A stretch of 64,000 nt of DNA, from assembly GCF_036013975.1 (NCBI RefSeq), contig NZ_CP107904.1, positions 2,108,001 through 2,172,000 on the forward strand. Reading direction: 5' to 3'. Positions 9,401 to 18,627 of this stretch are shown here, in pieces. The position numbers and the translations under genes were made by a program. The DNA is from Kitasatospora sp. NBC_00458. GTDB taxonomy: Bacteria > Actinomycetota > Actinomycetes > Streptomycetales > Streptomycetaceae. The notes under the pieces are model-generated. The model did no database searches. It saw nothing but the letters and a program-made list of their open reading frames with translations, and was not told where the DNA came from. How positions within the stretch are numbered: the stretch's first letter is position 1; the number at the start of each line of letters is the position of its first letter.

Positions 9401-9454
9401 GCCGCCCGCGCAGCCCCCGCCGCCCGCGCAGCCCCCGCCGCCCGCGCCGCCCCT
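9401..9454. repeat. 18-bp pyrimidine-rich tandem repeat
   Basis: Three 18-bp units (GCCGCCCGCGCAGCCCCC; the third is diverged) lie in the 267-bp gap between the aldo/keto reductase and the RecD2-like gene. No gene or clear promoter was identified in this gap. Confidence 0.7.
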
Positions 9455-9584
9455 GCCGCACCGAACCGACCGACCGTCGGCCCGGCCGCCCCGTGCGGCC
9501 GGTGGCCGGCCAGACCCGGCCGGCCGCCCGTACGACGGGGCGGCCGGCGCCCAGCAGTGGAGTTGAGCTTTTGTGGAGCGAACG

Positions 9585-12047
9585 ATGAGTGACACGGAGA
9601 ACGGCGCTCCGGAGGAGGCCTCGACGGCCCCCGGCACCGGTGACGGCGCCGCCGTCCCGGCACCTGCGCCCGTTCCTGCACCTGCTCCCGCTCCTTCGTC
9701 CGGGGCGGAGGCGGGGCCGGGGGCCTCCGCCGCGTCCGCGCCCGCGCCCGCATCCCCGCCCGGCGACAAGGCCGACAAGGCCGCGGCCATCGCGGCGCTG
9801 GCCGAGGCGGTCCGGGCCGTCGAACGGTCCACCGGGACCGGCGGCGTCCGGCTCGGGCCGCGCGGCGCCGCTCCGGCGGGTGGTTCCGCCGCCGCGCCTC
9901 CCGCCGCCCCCGAGGAGGCTCCGCCCGTCCGGCCCGCCGCGGACGGGAGCGGACCCGAGGGCCCGGGTACGGCTGCGGGCGCGGCTGCGGGCCCGGGTTC
10001 GGCTGCGGGCGCCACGGCCGGCGGCGGTGCCGCGACCGGCGTTGCCGCGACCAGGAGCGGCCCGCCCGTCACCGACGATCAGCGCGCGCAGGCGTTGCAG
10101 GCCACCGCCGAGGTCCTCACCGCCGGCGGCGCCCCCGCCGACCTGGCCCCCGCCGCCGTGGCCGCGTTCGGCGACAGCGCCGCCGAGCAGCTGCGCGACG
10201 ACCCGTGGACGGTCCTGGGCCTGGCCGGTGTCCGGCCCGAGCACGCCGACGGCTTCGCCCGCGGCCTGCTCGGCTCCGCGGCCGGTCCCGGCGACCCGCG
10301 TCGCGCCGTCGCCCTGGTCGCCTGGGTGCTGGAGCAGGGAGCATTGCGCGGCCACTCGGCCCTGGAGATCGGCGACGTCACCGCCGGCCTCGACCGGCTG
10401 CGCGTGCCGGACGTCGCCGCGGCCGTCCAGTCCGCCGTGCTCCAGGGCCGGGCGATGCCGTTCCAGGAGCCGCTCACCGGTGCCGAGGCGCACGCCGCCG
10501 GCGGCGACGACGAGGAGGACGAGGCGCCGACCCGCACCCTGCTCGCGCCGGCCCGGCTGGCCCTCGCGGAGGAGAGCCTGGCGGACGGTCTGGTCCGGCT
10601 GATGTCGACCTTCGTCCCCGGCGAGGACCCGGCGGACGGCGACACCGGTGAGGAGCCCGCCACCGACGGCCCGCCGGCCGGCGAGGACCCGGACCCGGAC
10701 ACGGAGCCGGAGCCGGAGCCGGAGCCGGGCGGCGACCCGGAAGGCGACCCGGAAGGCGTCCCGGCGGACGAAGCCGGCGGGACCACGGGCCCGGACGGCG
10801 CCGGGAGCGGACCGGAGGCCCTCACCGGGGAGTCCCCGGCGGCGCCCCCCGCGCCCGGACCGACGGCCTGGGAGGCCGCGGCCGTCGCGGCGCCGTCCTC
10901 CTCCGCGAGCGCCCTGGTCCGCGCCGTCGCCGAGAGCCCGCTCGTCCTGCACACCGGCGGCGAGGCCGCCCGCGCGGAGGCGGCCGCCCTGCTGGCCGCC
11001 GCCTCCGGCCTCGGGCTGCGCGCCTGGGCCGCCACCTGGACCGACCAGGGCCGCGCCGCCTTCGCCGCACCCGCCGAGGCACCCGGCGCCGTCCCCGTCG
11101 TCACCCTGGCCGAACTGCTGGCCGGTGCGGCCGGCCCCGGCCGGGACGCCGACGACATGCTCGCGCTCGACGTCCTGATCGTCCTGGACGCCCCCCTGCT
11201 GGACGTCGAACTGGCCGCCGCCCTGCTGGAATCGCTGGCCGACGGCACCCGGCTGGTGCTCAGCGGCGACCCGGGCCAGCTCTGGTCGGCCGGCCCCGGC
11301 CGGTTCTTCGCCGACCTGCTCGCCGCCAAGGCCTGCCCGGCGGTCGCCTCGCGCACACCGGACTTCGGCCCGATCGGCGAGCTGGTCTCCGGCGTCGGCA
11401 TCGGCGAGCTCCAGCCGGTCGACGCCCCGGACAAGGAGGTGGTCATCCTCACCGCCAAGGACGGCGCCGAGGCCGTCCACCGCGCCGTCCAGCTGCTCAC
11501 CGACTCCATCCCGCGCGCCCTCGGCATCCCGGCCGAGCAGGTGGTGCTCCTCACCCCCGGCCACGGCGGCAGCGCCGGCACCCGGGCCCTGAACGCCGCC
11601 GCCAAGGCCCGGCTGAACCCGGGCCCGGGCCGGTTCGGCGGCTTCGACCCGAACGACCGGGTGGCCGACTCCCCCGCCCCCGGCCACACCCGGCTGGCCC
11701 GGGTGCTCGACGGCGACGCCACCGGACTGCACCTGGAGTACACGGACGGCACCCGCCGGACGGTCCCGCCGGCCGAGGCCGGACGGCTCCGGCACGGCTG
11801 GGCCCTGACCGTCCACCAGGCCGTCGGCCGCCGCTGGCCCGGCGCGGTGGTCGTGCTGCCCGACGACGCGGCCGCGGGGCTCACCCGCCAGTGGGTCTAC
11901 ACCGCCTTCGGCCGCGGCGAACGCCACCTCTCGGTGGTCCACGCCGCCGGACCGGCGCTCGCCCAGGCCGTCGCCGAGCGCCCGGCCTCCCCCCGCACCA
12001 CCCGGCTCCGCGCGATCCTCGCCGAGAACGCCGCCCGGACGTACTGA
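9585..12047 (+). CDS. RecD2-like helix-hairpin-helix protein lacking a Walker A lysine
   Basis: This 820-aa protein has three parts. Residues 1-160 are Ala/Pro/Gly-rich. Residues ~165-300 resemble the RecD2 N-terminal/HhH region (DPWTVLGLAGVRPEHADGFAR; DVTAGLDRLRV). After an acidic linker (about 350-430), residues ~450-820 follow the RecD2 motor: LVLSGDPGQLWSAGPGRFFADLL matches helicase motif III, VVLLTPGHGGSAGTRALN matches the RecD2 LTP motif, and the end resembles the UvrD-like C-domain (ALTVHQAVGRRWPGAVVVLP). At the Walker A position there is VLHTGGEAARAEA with no GKT, and Walker B reads IVLDAPLLD. I infer a DNA-binding or structural paralog without ATPase activity. The ATG at 9585 has GGAG six bases upstream. 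Confidence 0.8.
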   Translation: MSDTENGAPEEASTAPGTGDGAAVPAPAPVPAPAPAPSSGAEAGPGASAASAPAPASPPGDKADKAAAIAALAEAVRAVERSTGTGGVRLGPRGAAPAGGSAAAPPAAPEEAPPVRPAADGSGPEGPGTAAGAAAGPGSAAGATAGGGAATGVAATRSGPPVTDDQRAQALQATAEVLTAGGAPADLAPAAVAAFGDSAAEQLRDDPWTVLGLAGVRPEHADGFARGLLGSAAGPGDPRRAVALVAWVLEQGALRGHSALEIGDVTAGLDRLRVPDVAAAVQSAVLQGRAMPFQEPLTGAEAHAAGGDDEEDEAPTRTLLAPARLALAEESLADGLVRLMSTFVPGEDPADGDTGEEPATDGPPAGEDPDPDTEPEPEPEPGGDPEGDPEGVPADEAGGTTGPDGAGSGPEALTGESPAAPPAPGPTAWEAAAVAAPSSSASALVRAVAESPLVLHTGGEAARAEAAALLAAASGLGLRAWAATWTDQGRAAFAAPAEAPGAVPVVTLAELLAGAAGPGRDADDMLALDVLIVLDAPLLDVELAAALLESLADGTRLVLSGDPGQLWSAGPGRFFADLLAAKACPAVASRTPDFGPIGELVSGVGIGELQPVDAPDKEVVILTAKDGAEAVHRAVQLLTDSIPRALGIPAEQVVLLTPGHGGSAGTRALNAAAKARLNPGPGRFGGFDPNDRVADSPAPGHTRLARVLDGDATGLHLEYTDGTRRTVPPAEAGRLRHGWALTVHQAVGRRWPGAVVVLPDDAAAGLTRQWVYTAFGRGERHLSVVHAAGPALAQAVAERPASPRTTRLRAILAENAARTY

Positions 12048-12130
12048 CCCCGGTCGCCGCCCGGCCGGGCGGCGACCGCACCACGTCCGGGCCCAGGTCC
12101 GGGCCCAGGTCCGGCCCACGTCCGCACCAC

Positions 12131-12162
12131 GGGAGGGCCCCTCACCCACGAGGGGCCCTCCC
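12131..12162 (+). terminator. Strong hairpin terminator
   Basis: A perfect 13-bp stem (12131-12143 with 12150-12162) with an ACCCAC loop lies 84 nt downstream of the RecD2-like gene. Confidence 0.8.
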
Positions 12163-12381
12163 GCCGCGTTCTCCCGCCCCCTCCCGCGTCCCCGGTCCCG
12201 GCCGGCCGTCCTCCCCGGTCGCACCGGCGGTGCCCCGCACCTGCGGGCATGAACACAGATCATGGTTCCGGTAGAAATCAAGCCTTGGACGCATGACAGC
12301 AGGTCGGCGGAGGGTGGAGGCAGTTCGCACCCGGCTCCCGAGCCCCTCCCGCGAACCCGGACCGACCGAGGAGTGCCCTTC

Positions 12382-13164
12382 ATGGATCTTCAGCTCACCG
12401 ACAAGGTGGTCGTCGTCACCGGCGCCTCCGCCGGGATCGGCGAGGCCGCCGTACGGCTGCTCGCCGCCGAGGGGGCGGTCGTGGTCGGCGTGGCCCGCTC
12501 GCCGGAGGGCGTCACGGCACTCGGCGAGCGGGTGGAGGCGGTGGCCGCTGACGTGACCGACCCCGGTGCGGCGGGCCTCGTCGTCGAACGGGTACTGGCC
12601 CGGCACGGACGGCTGGACGCCCTGGTCAACAACGTCGGCGGCCTGGACGCCCGGCCCGGCTTCCTGGAGGTCACCGACGAGCAGTGGCTCGCCGCCTTCG
12701 ACCTCAACTTCCACTCCGCGGTGCGGATGAGCCGCGCCGCACTGCCCGCACTGCTGCGCGGGGGCGGCGCACTGGTGCACGTCGCCAGCGAGGCCGCGCG
12801 GCTGCCCGACAGTCCGCTGGTGGACTACGCGGCTGCCAAGACCGCACTGCTCTCGCTCTCGAAGTCGCTCGCCGTCGAGTTCGGCCCGCGCGGCGTCCGC
12901 TCCAACGTGGTCTCGCCGGGGCCGACCCGGACCCGGCTCTGGGACGCGCCCGGCGGCTTCGCCGAGCAGCTCGCCGAGGGCTTCGGACTGCCCGTCGAGG
13001 AGGCCGTCGACCACTTCGTCCGCGAGGTCAGGCGTCTGCCGAGCGCCCGGCTGGGCACGCCCGAGGACGTCGCACGGGTGATCGCCTACCTGGCCTCGCC
13101 GCTGGCCGGGCAGGTCACCGGCGCCGAGTGGGCGGTCGACGGCGGCGCACTCCGCCAGCTCTGA
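12382..13164 (+). CDS. Short-chain dehydrogenase/reductase
   Basis: This 260-aa classical SDR is an NAD(P)-dependent Rossmann-fold oxidoreductase. It has the cofactor motif TGASAGIG, the NNVGG variant of NNAG, the catalytic Ser in HVASEAAR, and YAAAK for the YxxxK pair. It ends with the usual ITGAEWAVDGG-like segment. The ATG at 12382 follows GAGGAG. The secreted SnoaL-like gene follows after 83 bp on the same strand and may be co-transcribed. The substrate is unknown. Confidence 0.93.
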   Translation: MDLQLTDKVVVVTGASAGIGEAAVRLLAAEGAVVVGVARSPEGVTALGERVEAVAADVTDPGAAGLVVERVLARHGRLDALVNNVGGLDARPGFLEVTDEQWLAAFDLNFHSAVRMSRAALPALLRGGGALVHVASEAARLPDSPLVDYAAAKTALLSLSKSLAVEFGPRGVRSNVVSPGPTRTRLWDAPGGFAEQLAEGFGLPVEEAVDHFVREVRRLPSARLGTPEDVARVIAYLASPLAGQVTGAEWAVDGGALRQL

Positions 13165-13247
13165 ACCGGCCCGGCGCCCGCGCCGCAGGCCCTGGGCGCC
13201 GCCCGCCCCGCGCCACCCGCCGCCCCGAGAGAGGAACGTCCGAAATC

Positions 13248-13898
13248 ATGCGCTCGCCGAAGCGTCCCCGCACCACCGCCGCCGTCACCGCCGCCGCGCT
13301 CGCCGGTCTGCTCGCCGCCGCCGTCGCGTTCGGGACCGCCGCCACCACAGCCACCGCCTCCACCACCGCACGCGGTTCGGCCGGTGACCGCGGTCCCGGC
13401 GCCGACCGGGCCTGGAGCCTGGTGGACCGTTCGCCGGGCCTGGTCCGGCCACGCGCGCTGACCGTCGACGGGTCGCTCGGCAAGCGCCGGGCCGCCCAGG
13501 AGATCCGGCTCGCCCAGCAGCTCTACACCTTCTGGAACACCGGCGACCGGCGGTACCTGGACGCCGCCGTCGACCGGGACTTCCGGGACAACACGCTCCC
13601 GGAGGGCCGCCCGCAGGGCCCGGCCGGGCCGGCCTTCGCCTCGCGCGCCTTCCGCGCGGCCGTGCCGGACCTCAGCTGCGAACTCGCCGACCTGATGATC
13701 ACCGGCGACCGGATCACCGCGAGGCTCGTCTTCCGCGGCCACTTCACCGGCGTGTCCGACGGCGTCGCGGGGCACGGCCAGCGGGTCGAGTTCAACGCGA
13801 TCGACATCCAGCACGTCGGGACCGACCGGATCACCGAGGACTGGCACATCGAGGACAACCGCACGCTGCTCGCCCAACTCGGCGCCGCCACCGGCTGA
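13248..13898 (+). CDS. Secreted SnoaL/NTF2-like protein
   Basis: This 216-aa protein has an N-terminal signal peptide (basic MRSPKRPR, then an Ala-rich hydrophobic core to about residue 38) followed by a SnoaL-like/nuclear-transport-factor-2 fold. The fold markers are LAQQLYTFWNTGDRRYLDAAVDRDFRDNTLPEG, the central RLVFRGHFTG strand and the terminal EDWHIEDNRTLLAQLG. Extracellular SnoaL-like proteins are often annotated as ester cyclases without proof of function. The ATG at 13248 has GAGAGGA upstream. It follows the SDR gene in the same direction. Confidence 0.85.
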   Translation: MRSPKRPRTTAAVTAAALAGLLAAAVAFGTAATTATASTTARGSAGDRGPGADRAWSLVDRSPGLVRPRALTVDGSLGKRRAAQEIRLAQQLYTFWNTGDRRYLDAAVDRDFRDNTLPEGRPQGPAGPAFASRAFRAAVPDLSCELADLMITGDRITARLVFRGHFTGVSDGVAGHGQRVEFNAIDIQHVGTDRITEDWHIEDNRTLLAQLGAATG

Positions 13899-14072
13899 GT
13901 GCCCGCACGGGCGCCCGGGCGGGCGGGGTGCGGCACCGGGCGGGGTGCCCCGGCGCCGCCCCCGCCTCGGCGACCGGGGGCGGCACGGCCGCCGGCCGAC
14001 AGGTCTGTCGGCCCGCCCGGCGACCGGCGACCGGTCACCGGGCAGGCGGCCGGCGGCCCTGCGACCGACCGG

Positions 14073-14681
14073 TCAGTCGTCGGGGTCCTCGTCGTCGTAG
14101 ACCTCGCTGACGTCGAAGCGGCAGATCAGCAGCTGCGGATCCGCGTGCTCGAAGGGCTCCGGCAGCCACTCCCCGGGCTCGGACGGCTCGGCGGCGGCCA
14201 CCCAGAGCGTCGAGTCGGCCTCCTCCAGACCGAACTCCTCGCTGCGGGCGGCGATCTCGTCGGGCTCGAACTCGCCGAACAGCACACCGATCGCGGCGTT
14301 CACCCCACCGGTGTCCACGCCCCCGCCGGGGGTCAGCGAGTCGTCCAGCCGTTCCGCCTGGGCGCGCAGCCGCTTCGGGTCGACGACGTGGTAGTCGCGG
14401 CGGATCAGCACGCTGATCGCCTCCGGCTGTTCGGGACCGTGGTACCCACCCGGACCCTCGTCACCGGGCACCTCGAAGGGGGTGACCTCGTCGTAGACCT
14501 CGTAGAGGAGTTGGTCGTACGCGATCGCCGCCGTCGCGAGCTGCTCGTAAGCGGTGGTCACAGCGGAATCGTCCGCTGCGGTGGGGCTTGACACCGCTTC
14601 CAGATGACGGTCGATGGCGGCCTTGACCGCCTCGGCGGCGGCGCGTACCTCGGCAATGGTGGGCTGCGCGGCATCAGACAT
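14073..14681 (-). CDS. Conserved Streptomyces protein of unknown function
   Basis: This 202-aa acidic, soluble protein has no recognised domain. The N-terminal third is helical (TIAEVRAAAEAVKAAIDRHLE); the remainder is mixed and ends in the very acidic SEVYDDEDPDD. There is no signal peptide or membrane segment. The ATG at 14681 gives MSDAAQPTIAEV. By position it corresponds to a conserved gene lying near the chaplin pair in Streptomyces. No function is proposed. Confidence 0.85.
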   Translation of the reverse strand: MSDAAQPTIAEVRAAAEAVKAAIDRHLEAVSSPTAADDSAVTTAYEQLATAAIAYDQLLYEVYDEVTPFEVPGDEGPGGYHGPEQPEAISVLIRRDYHVVDPKRLRAQAERLDDSLTPGGGVDTGGVNAAIGVLFGEFEPDEIAARSEEFGLEEADSTLWVAAAEPSEPGEWLPEPFEHADPQLLICRFDVSEVYDDEDPDD

Positions 14682-15034
14682 GGTGCAGACGCTATCTCCC
14701 CTCGGTGCCGGTACGCACAGCGGTTGTCACCTACACCCGCGATTTCACCGCAACTTCCCCCGCGATGTCCGTTCCGCGTGCTTCTGTCCCCGCCCCCGGA
14801 CCCTCCCCCGGGGGCGCGGAGCGGCCGGGCTGAGCCGTACGGGTGCCGCTTCACGAGCCGCGTTCGGGGTATGCCGACCACAGGAGCAACGAAACTGATG
14901 AGCTGTCAGCAGGAGACCCGGGCCGACCGGGCGGTTCCGGCGCGAGGACTGCGGGGATCGCGGCCGAAAACACCGGGCCGGTTGTCGGAGGCAGGCCGTA
15001 GGCTTGCCCCAAGGTGTCCCTCAGGAGGAGCGTT
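14682..15034. other. Intergenic region between divergent genes
   Basis: This 353-bp region separates the acidic hypothetical gene (minus) and the DUF5703 gene (plus). It must contain both promoters, but no confident -35/-10 pair or repeat was identified. The open frames here lack recognisable protein character. Confidence 0.6.
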
Positions 15035-15244
15035 TTGACCCCACCGAAGCCGGTCCGGCAGCCGGAGTACGAGTACCAGTCGCTGCGCATGCCCCGCGGG
15101 ACCTCCCGCAACGCGGCACGCCAACTACTCACCGATCACGCCGAGTACGGGCACTGGGAACTGGACAGGCTCAGCCTGTTCCCGGACGGCAGCCGGACCG
15201 TGCTGCTGCGCCGGCGGATCATCCGGCAGGTCCGGAGCTGGTGA
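15035..15244 (+). CDS. DUF5703 family small protein (TTG start)
   Basis: This 69-aa basic protein matches the small actinobacterial DUF5703 family: PEYEYQSLRMPRGTSRNAARQLL, then DHAEYGHWELDRLSLFPDGSRTVLLRRRIIRQVRSW. Its function is unknown. A TTG at 15035 is chosen because a perfect AGGAGG (15023-15028) lies six bases upstream. The in-frame GTG at 15014 has no such site and would put the AGGAGG inside the gene. Confidence 0.88.
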   Translation: MTPPKPVRQPEYEYQSLRMPRGTSRNAARQLLTDHAEYGHWELDRLSLFPDGSRTVLLRRRIIRQVRSW

Positions 15245-15683
15245 CGGCCTCCACCTGCTGAGACGGCGCGTCGCCCGCGCCGCCGCCCGACCCGACCGGT
15301 CTCCCCGGCATCCCCGAGCGGCCTGCCCCGGACGGTCCCGTCCCCCGACGCCCTCCCGGCCCCCTGTCGGCCCTCCCCGGTCCTCGCCCTGCCTTCGCCG
15401 GGCCTTTGCCGGGCTCGACCCTGCCTTCGCCGGGCTTCGCCGACCGGATCCTCCCTGCTTGACGCGACGTCGCCGACGCGACGCCCGGTGCTGCGCCCGT
15501 ACCCGCCGTTCCTCCGGCGGGCACGGGCTCACCACGTCCTGGCGCGTCCGGGGAGGCGGCGCACGGCCTGGCCCCCCGGGCACGGGCTCCGAACGGGAGC
15601 ACCGCACCGGCCCGGGGCCGGTGCGGTGCAGTGCAGTGCTCAGCGGAGCCCGGTTCCGCCCTCGACGGGCACCGGCGCCGTCC
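15245..15683. other. Intergenic region downstream of DUF5703 and chpC
   Basis: This 439-bp stretch lies between two converging genes. Apart from the hairpin at 15599-15629 it contains short direct repeats (CCTTCGCCGGGC-like, near 15389-15440) and no supported gene. Confidence 0.6.
15599..15629 (-). terminator. Hairpin terminator of chpC
   Basis: A perfect 14-bp stem (15599-15612 with 15616-15629) with a 3-nt CGG loop lies about 55 nt beyond the chpC stop codon. Confidence 0.75.
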
Positions 15684-16544
15684 TCAGCGGGCCCCGGCGC
15701 GAGCGCGGCGGTAGAGGACGCCGCCGCCGATCAGCAGCGCCAGACCTGCCGCACCGAGCAGTTCGGTCGAACCGGCACCGGTCGAGGCCAGCTCACTGCC
15801 GACGGCCGACGGGGCCGCGGACGGGCTGCCGGTCCGCGCGGAGGCCGGCACCGCCTGGCCGCTCGGGCGCGCCTGGCCCGCTCCACCGGTGGCGGCGGCA
15901 CTCGGGGTGCCGCCGGACGGGGTGGTGGCGGTCGGACCGCCGGCGCGCGGGACGCCGGGCGTGGTCTCGCCGCTGCCCGGGGTATGGGTGGGCGGCGTGG
16001 TCGGGTGGCTGGTGGCGGGCGGCGGCGGGTTGTGCGGGCCGTGCTCCTCCGGGCAGTCCTCGTCCGGGGTGGCGGGCGGGGTGTGCACCGGTGCGGGCGC
16101 GTTGGCGCAGTCGTTGCCGAAGGCGGGGTTGGCGGCGCCCACCACGTCGACCGAGTTGCCGCAGGCGTTCACCGGGATGTGCACGGGGGCCTGGATGCTG
16201 TTGCCGGAGACCACGCCCGGGGAGCCGACCGCGGTACCGGAGGCGCCGGACCCCGAGGCAGCGGCACCCGACCCGGCGTGCCCGCCCGCACCCGAACGCC
16301 CGGAGGCGTTGGCGCAGTTGTTGCCGTACGCCGGGTTCAGCACGCCGATCACGTCGACCGTGTTGCCACAGGCGTTGACGGGCACGTGGACCGGCACCTG
16401 CACCGAGTTGCCGGAGGCCACGCCCGGTGACCCCACCGCGTCCCCCTCCGCCCCGGCGCTCGCATAGGCGTAGCCGGCGGTCGAGGCCAGCACACTGCCG
16501 GTGGCCACGGCCGTGAGGAGCCCCTTCTTGGCTACATTCCTCAT
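15684..16544 (-). CDS. chpC: Long chaplin with two chaplin domains and sortase signal
   Basis: This 286-aa cell-wall-anchored surface-active protein helps coat aerial hyphae. It has a signal peptide (1 to about 29) and two chaplin domains (about 30-79 and 103-149), each with the paired Cys of the domain (Cys59 and Cys77 in the first) and the VPVNACGN and NPAYGNNCAN hallmarks. A Pro/Thr/Ser/Gly-rich wall-spanning region follows. The C-terminus carries the LASTG sortase motif (252-256), a hydrophobic segment and a basic tail, fitting class E sortases that prefer LAxTG. The ATG at 16544 has AGGGGA five bases upstream, better than the ATG at 16559. I name it chpC because it sits next to a short chaplin as in S. 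coelicolor. Confidence 0.93.
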   Translation of the reverse strand: MRNVAKKGLLTAVATGSVLASTAGYAYASAGAEGDAVGSPGVASGNSVQVPVHVPVNACGNTVDVIGVLNPAYGNNCANASGRSGAGGHAGSGAAASGSGASGTAVGSPGVVSGNSIQAPVHIPVNACGNSVDVVGAANPAFGNDCANAPAPVHTPPATPDEDCPEEHGPHNPPPPATSHPTTPPTHTPGSGETTPGVPRAGGPTATTPSGGTPSAAATGGAGQARPSGQAVPASARTGSPSAAPSAVGSELASTGAGSTELLGAAGLALLIGGGVLYRRARAGAR

Positions 16545-16787
16545 ATTTTCCCCTGACATATCGAGACGACGTGATGACCTACCGAAAGTCGGAATTTCCG
16601 AATAAGCGGAGAGGTCTTCGGCTGCATGGGAGAGAACGAAGAAACCCGCGCGGAGGTTGACCCGTGCCAGCCCTATTCACCCGTTCGAGGGATGTGAGGC
16701 GGAAACCGTGGGGCGGACTCCGGGCAGACAAGCGCCCCCGGCGCGGCGATCCGCCACCGGGGGCCCGACTCAACGACTGGCGTGGGC

Positions 16788-17030
16788 TCAGACGTTGGCG
16801 CAGTGGTTGCCGAACGCCGGGTTCAGCACGCCGATCACGCTGATGGTGTTGCCGCACAGGTTGACCGGGATGTGCACCGGGATCTGGATCTGGTTGCCCG
16901 ACACGACACCCGGGGAACCGGCGGCCACGCCCTCGGCGCCGGCCCCGCCGTGAGCGGAGGCGACACCGGCGGCGGCGAGCAGCAGACCACCGGTGGCGGC
17001 GGTAACGGCGGCGATCTTCTTGACCTTCAT
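16788..17030 (-). CDS. chpH: Short chaplin, ChpH-like
   Basis: This 80-aa secreted amyloid-forming chaplin lowers surface tension for aerial growth. The signal peptide (MKVKKIAAVTAATGGLLLAA, cut near ASA/HGG) precedes a single chaplin domain with two Cys (VNLCGNTISVIG and NPAFGNHCANV). The length matches short chaplins. Of two consecutive ATGs, the one at 17030 lies four bases after AGGAGG, while 17033 is only one base away, so 17030 is chosen. The neighbouring long chaplin is transcribed in the same direction 243 bp downstream. Confidence 0.93.
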   Translation of the reverse strand: MKVKKIAAVTAATGGLLLAAAGVASAHGGAGAEGVAAGSPGVVSGNQIQIPVHIPVNLCGNTISVIGVLNPAFGNHCANV

Positions 17031-17206
17031 CATTCCTCCTGTATGAACACCCGGATATCGGTTCCGGGCCGTCACAGGAGTGAACGACGTTGCGGCAAAC
17101 GGGGTACGGAACAGACGTCCCATTCACCCGCAACGGTGATACGACGAACAGGTAATCGACCTGAGTCGGCGCTCGATGGTTGTCCAGTGGGCGGCCCGGT
17201 CACGAC

Positions 17207-17244
17207 GGACGGCCCGCTCCCGGAGATCCGGGAACGGGCCGTCC
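17207..17244 (-). terminator. Hairpin terminator downstream of the M20 peptidase gene
   Basis: A 17-bp stem with one mismatch (17207-17223 with 17228-17244) and an AGAT loop lies 43 nt past the M20 gene stop and separates it from chpH. Confidence 0.75.
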
Positions 17245-17286
17245 ACCTGCGCCGGGGCTCCCGTGGGAGCGGCCCCGCACACCGGC

Positions 17287-18627
17287 TCAGCAGGCGTCGA
17301 TGAACCGGTCCAGCACCCGCACGCCGAACTTCAGCCCGTCCACCGGCACCCGCTCGTCCACGCCGTGGAACATCCCGGCGAAGTCCAGCTCCGGCGGCAG
17401 CTGCAGCGGGGCGAAGCCGAAGCAGCGGATCCCGAGGTCCTGGAACGACTTGGCGTCCGTCCCGCCGGAGAGGCAGTACGGAACCGCCCGGGCGATCGGG
17501 TCCTCGGCCCGCAGCGCGCTCTGCATGGCCTCGACCAGCGCGCCGTCGAAGCTGGTCTCGATGGCCTTGTCCGAGTGCAGGCTCTCCCGCTTCACCCGCG
17601 GACCGAGCACGCTGTCCAGCTCGGCCAGGAACTCCTCCTCGTAGCCGGGCAGGAAGCGCCCGTCCACGTGCGCCGTGGCCTGCCCGGGGATCACGTTCAC
17701 CTTGTACCCGGCGCCGAGCATGGTCGGCTGGGCGGTGTTGCGCAGCGTGGTGCCGATCATCTTGGCGATGCCGCCGAGCACCCGGAGCGTCTCGTCCATG
17801 TCCTCCGGGTCGAGCTCGACGCCCAGCGCGTCCGACAGCTCGTCCAGGAAGGCCCGGACGGTCTTGGTGATCCGCAGCGGGAACTGGTGGCGGCCGAGCC
17901 GGGCCACCGCCTCGCACAGCTCGGTGATCGCGTTGTCGTCGTTCTCCATCGACCCGTGCCCGGCCCGGCCCTCGACGCTGAGCCGCATCCAGTGCATGCC
18001 CTTCTCGGCCGTCTCGATCAGGTAGAGGCGGGCCTGGTCGTTGACCGTGAAGGAGAAGCCGCCGACCTCGCCGATCGCCTCGGTCACGCCCTCGAACAGC
18101 CCCGGGTGCTTGTCCACCAGGTACCGCGCGCCGTACGTGCCGCCCGCCTCCTCGTCTGCGAGGAAGGCCAGCACCAGGTCACGCGGGGGCTTGCGCCCGG
18201 TGCGCAGCCGGTCCCGGACGACCGCCAGGGTCATCGCGTCCATGTCCTTCATGTCCACCGCGCCGCGGCCCCAGACGCAGCCGTCGGCGATCTCCCCGGC
18301 GAACGGGTCGTACGTCCAGTCCGCGGCGTTGGCCGGCACCACGTCCGTGTGCCCGTGGATCAGCAGGCCGGGCCGCGACCTGTCCTCGCCCTCGATCCGG
18401 ACGACGGTGGAGGCACGTCCCTTCGCCGACTCGAAGATCTGCGGTTCGAGACCGAACTCGGCGAGCTGCTCGGCCACGTACTCGGCGGCCTTCCGCTCGC
18501 CCGGACCGGAACCGTCGCCGTAGTTGCTGGTGTCGATCCGGATCAGATCGCGGCAGATCTCGGCGACCTCGGACTCGCCCGTCACCTTCGCCGCCGCCCG
18601 CCCCGCCGACTCGCTCCGTTCGCTCAC
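17287..18627 (-). CDS. M20-family metallopeptidase
   Basis: This 446-aa cytosolic dizinc amidohydrolase or peptidase (ArgE/DapE/carboxypeptidase family) shows the M20 metal and catalytic residues: LLIHGHTDVVPA (His93, Asp95), WGRGAVDMKD (Asp125) and FLADEEAGG (catalytic Glu and metal Glu). A dimerisation/lid domain follows (about 200-310), then the C-terminal metal His in GMFHGVDERVP. The substrate is unknown. The GTG at 18627 (VSERSESAGRA) has GAGGAG five bases upstream; the longer open frame is not supported. Confidence 0.93.
   Translation of the reverse strand: MSERSESAGRAAAKVTGESEVAEICRDLIRIDTSNYGDGSGPGERKAAEYVAEQLAEFGLEPQIFESAKGRASTVVRIEGEDRSRPGLLIHGHTDVVPANAADWTYDPFAGEIADGCVWGRGAVDMKDMDAMTLAVVRDRLRTGRKPPRDLVLAFLADEEAGGTYGARYLVDKHPGLFEGVTEAIGEVGGFSFTVNDQARLYLIETAEKGMHWMRLSVEGRAGHGSMENDDNAITELCEAVARLGRHQFPLRITKTVRAFLDELSDALGVELDPEDMDETLRVLGGIAKMIGTTLRNTAQPTMLGAGYKVNVIPGQATAHVDGRFLPGYEEEFLAELDSVLGPRVKRESLHSDKAIETSFDGALVEAMQSALRAEDPIARAVPYCLSGGTDAKSFQDLGIRCFGFAPLQLPPELDFAGMFHGVDERVPVDGLKFGVRVLDRFIDAC

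Noticed and set aside
9585..12047. Calling the HhH protein an active RecD2 helicase
   Set aside because: The Walker A GKT and the Walker B acidic pair are missing from the sequence.
8166..12383. A 1405-codon open frame on the minus strand
   Set aside because: It is antisense to the aldo/keto reductase and the RecD2-like gene, has repetitive Gly/Arg/Ala composition and no recognisable domain; it is a GC-rich shadow of the real plus-strand genes.
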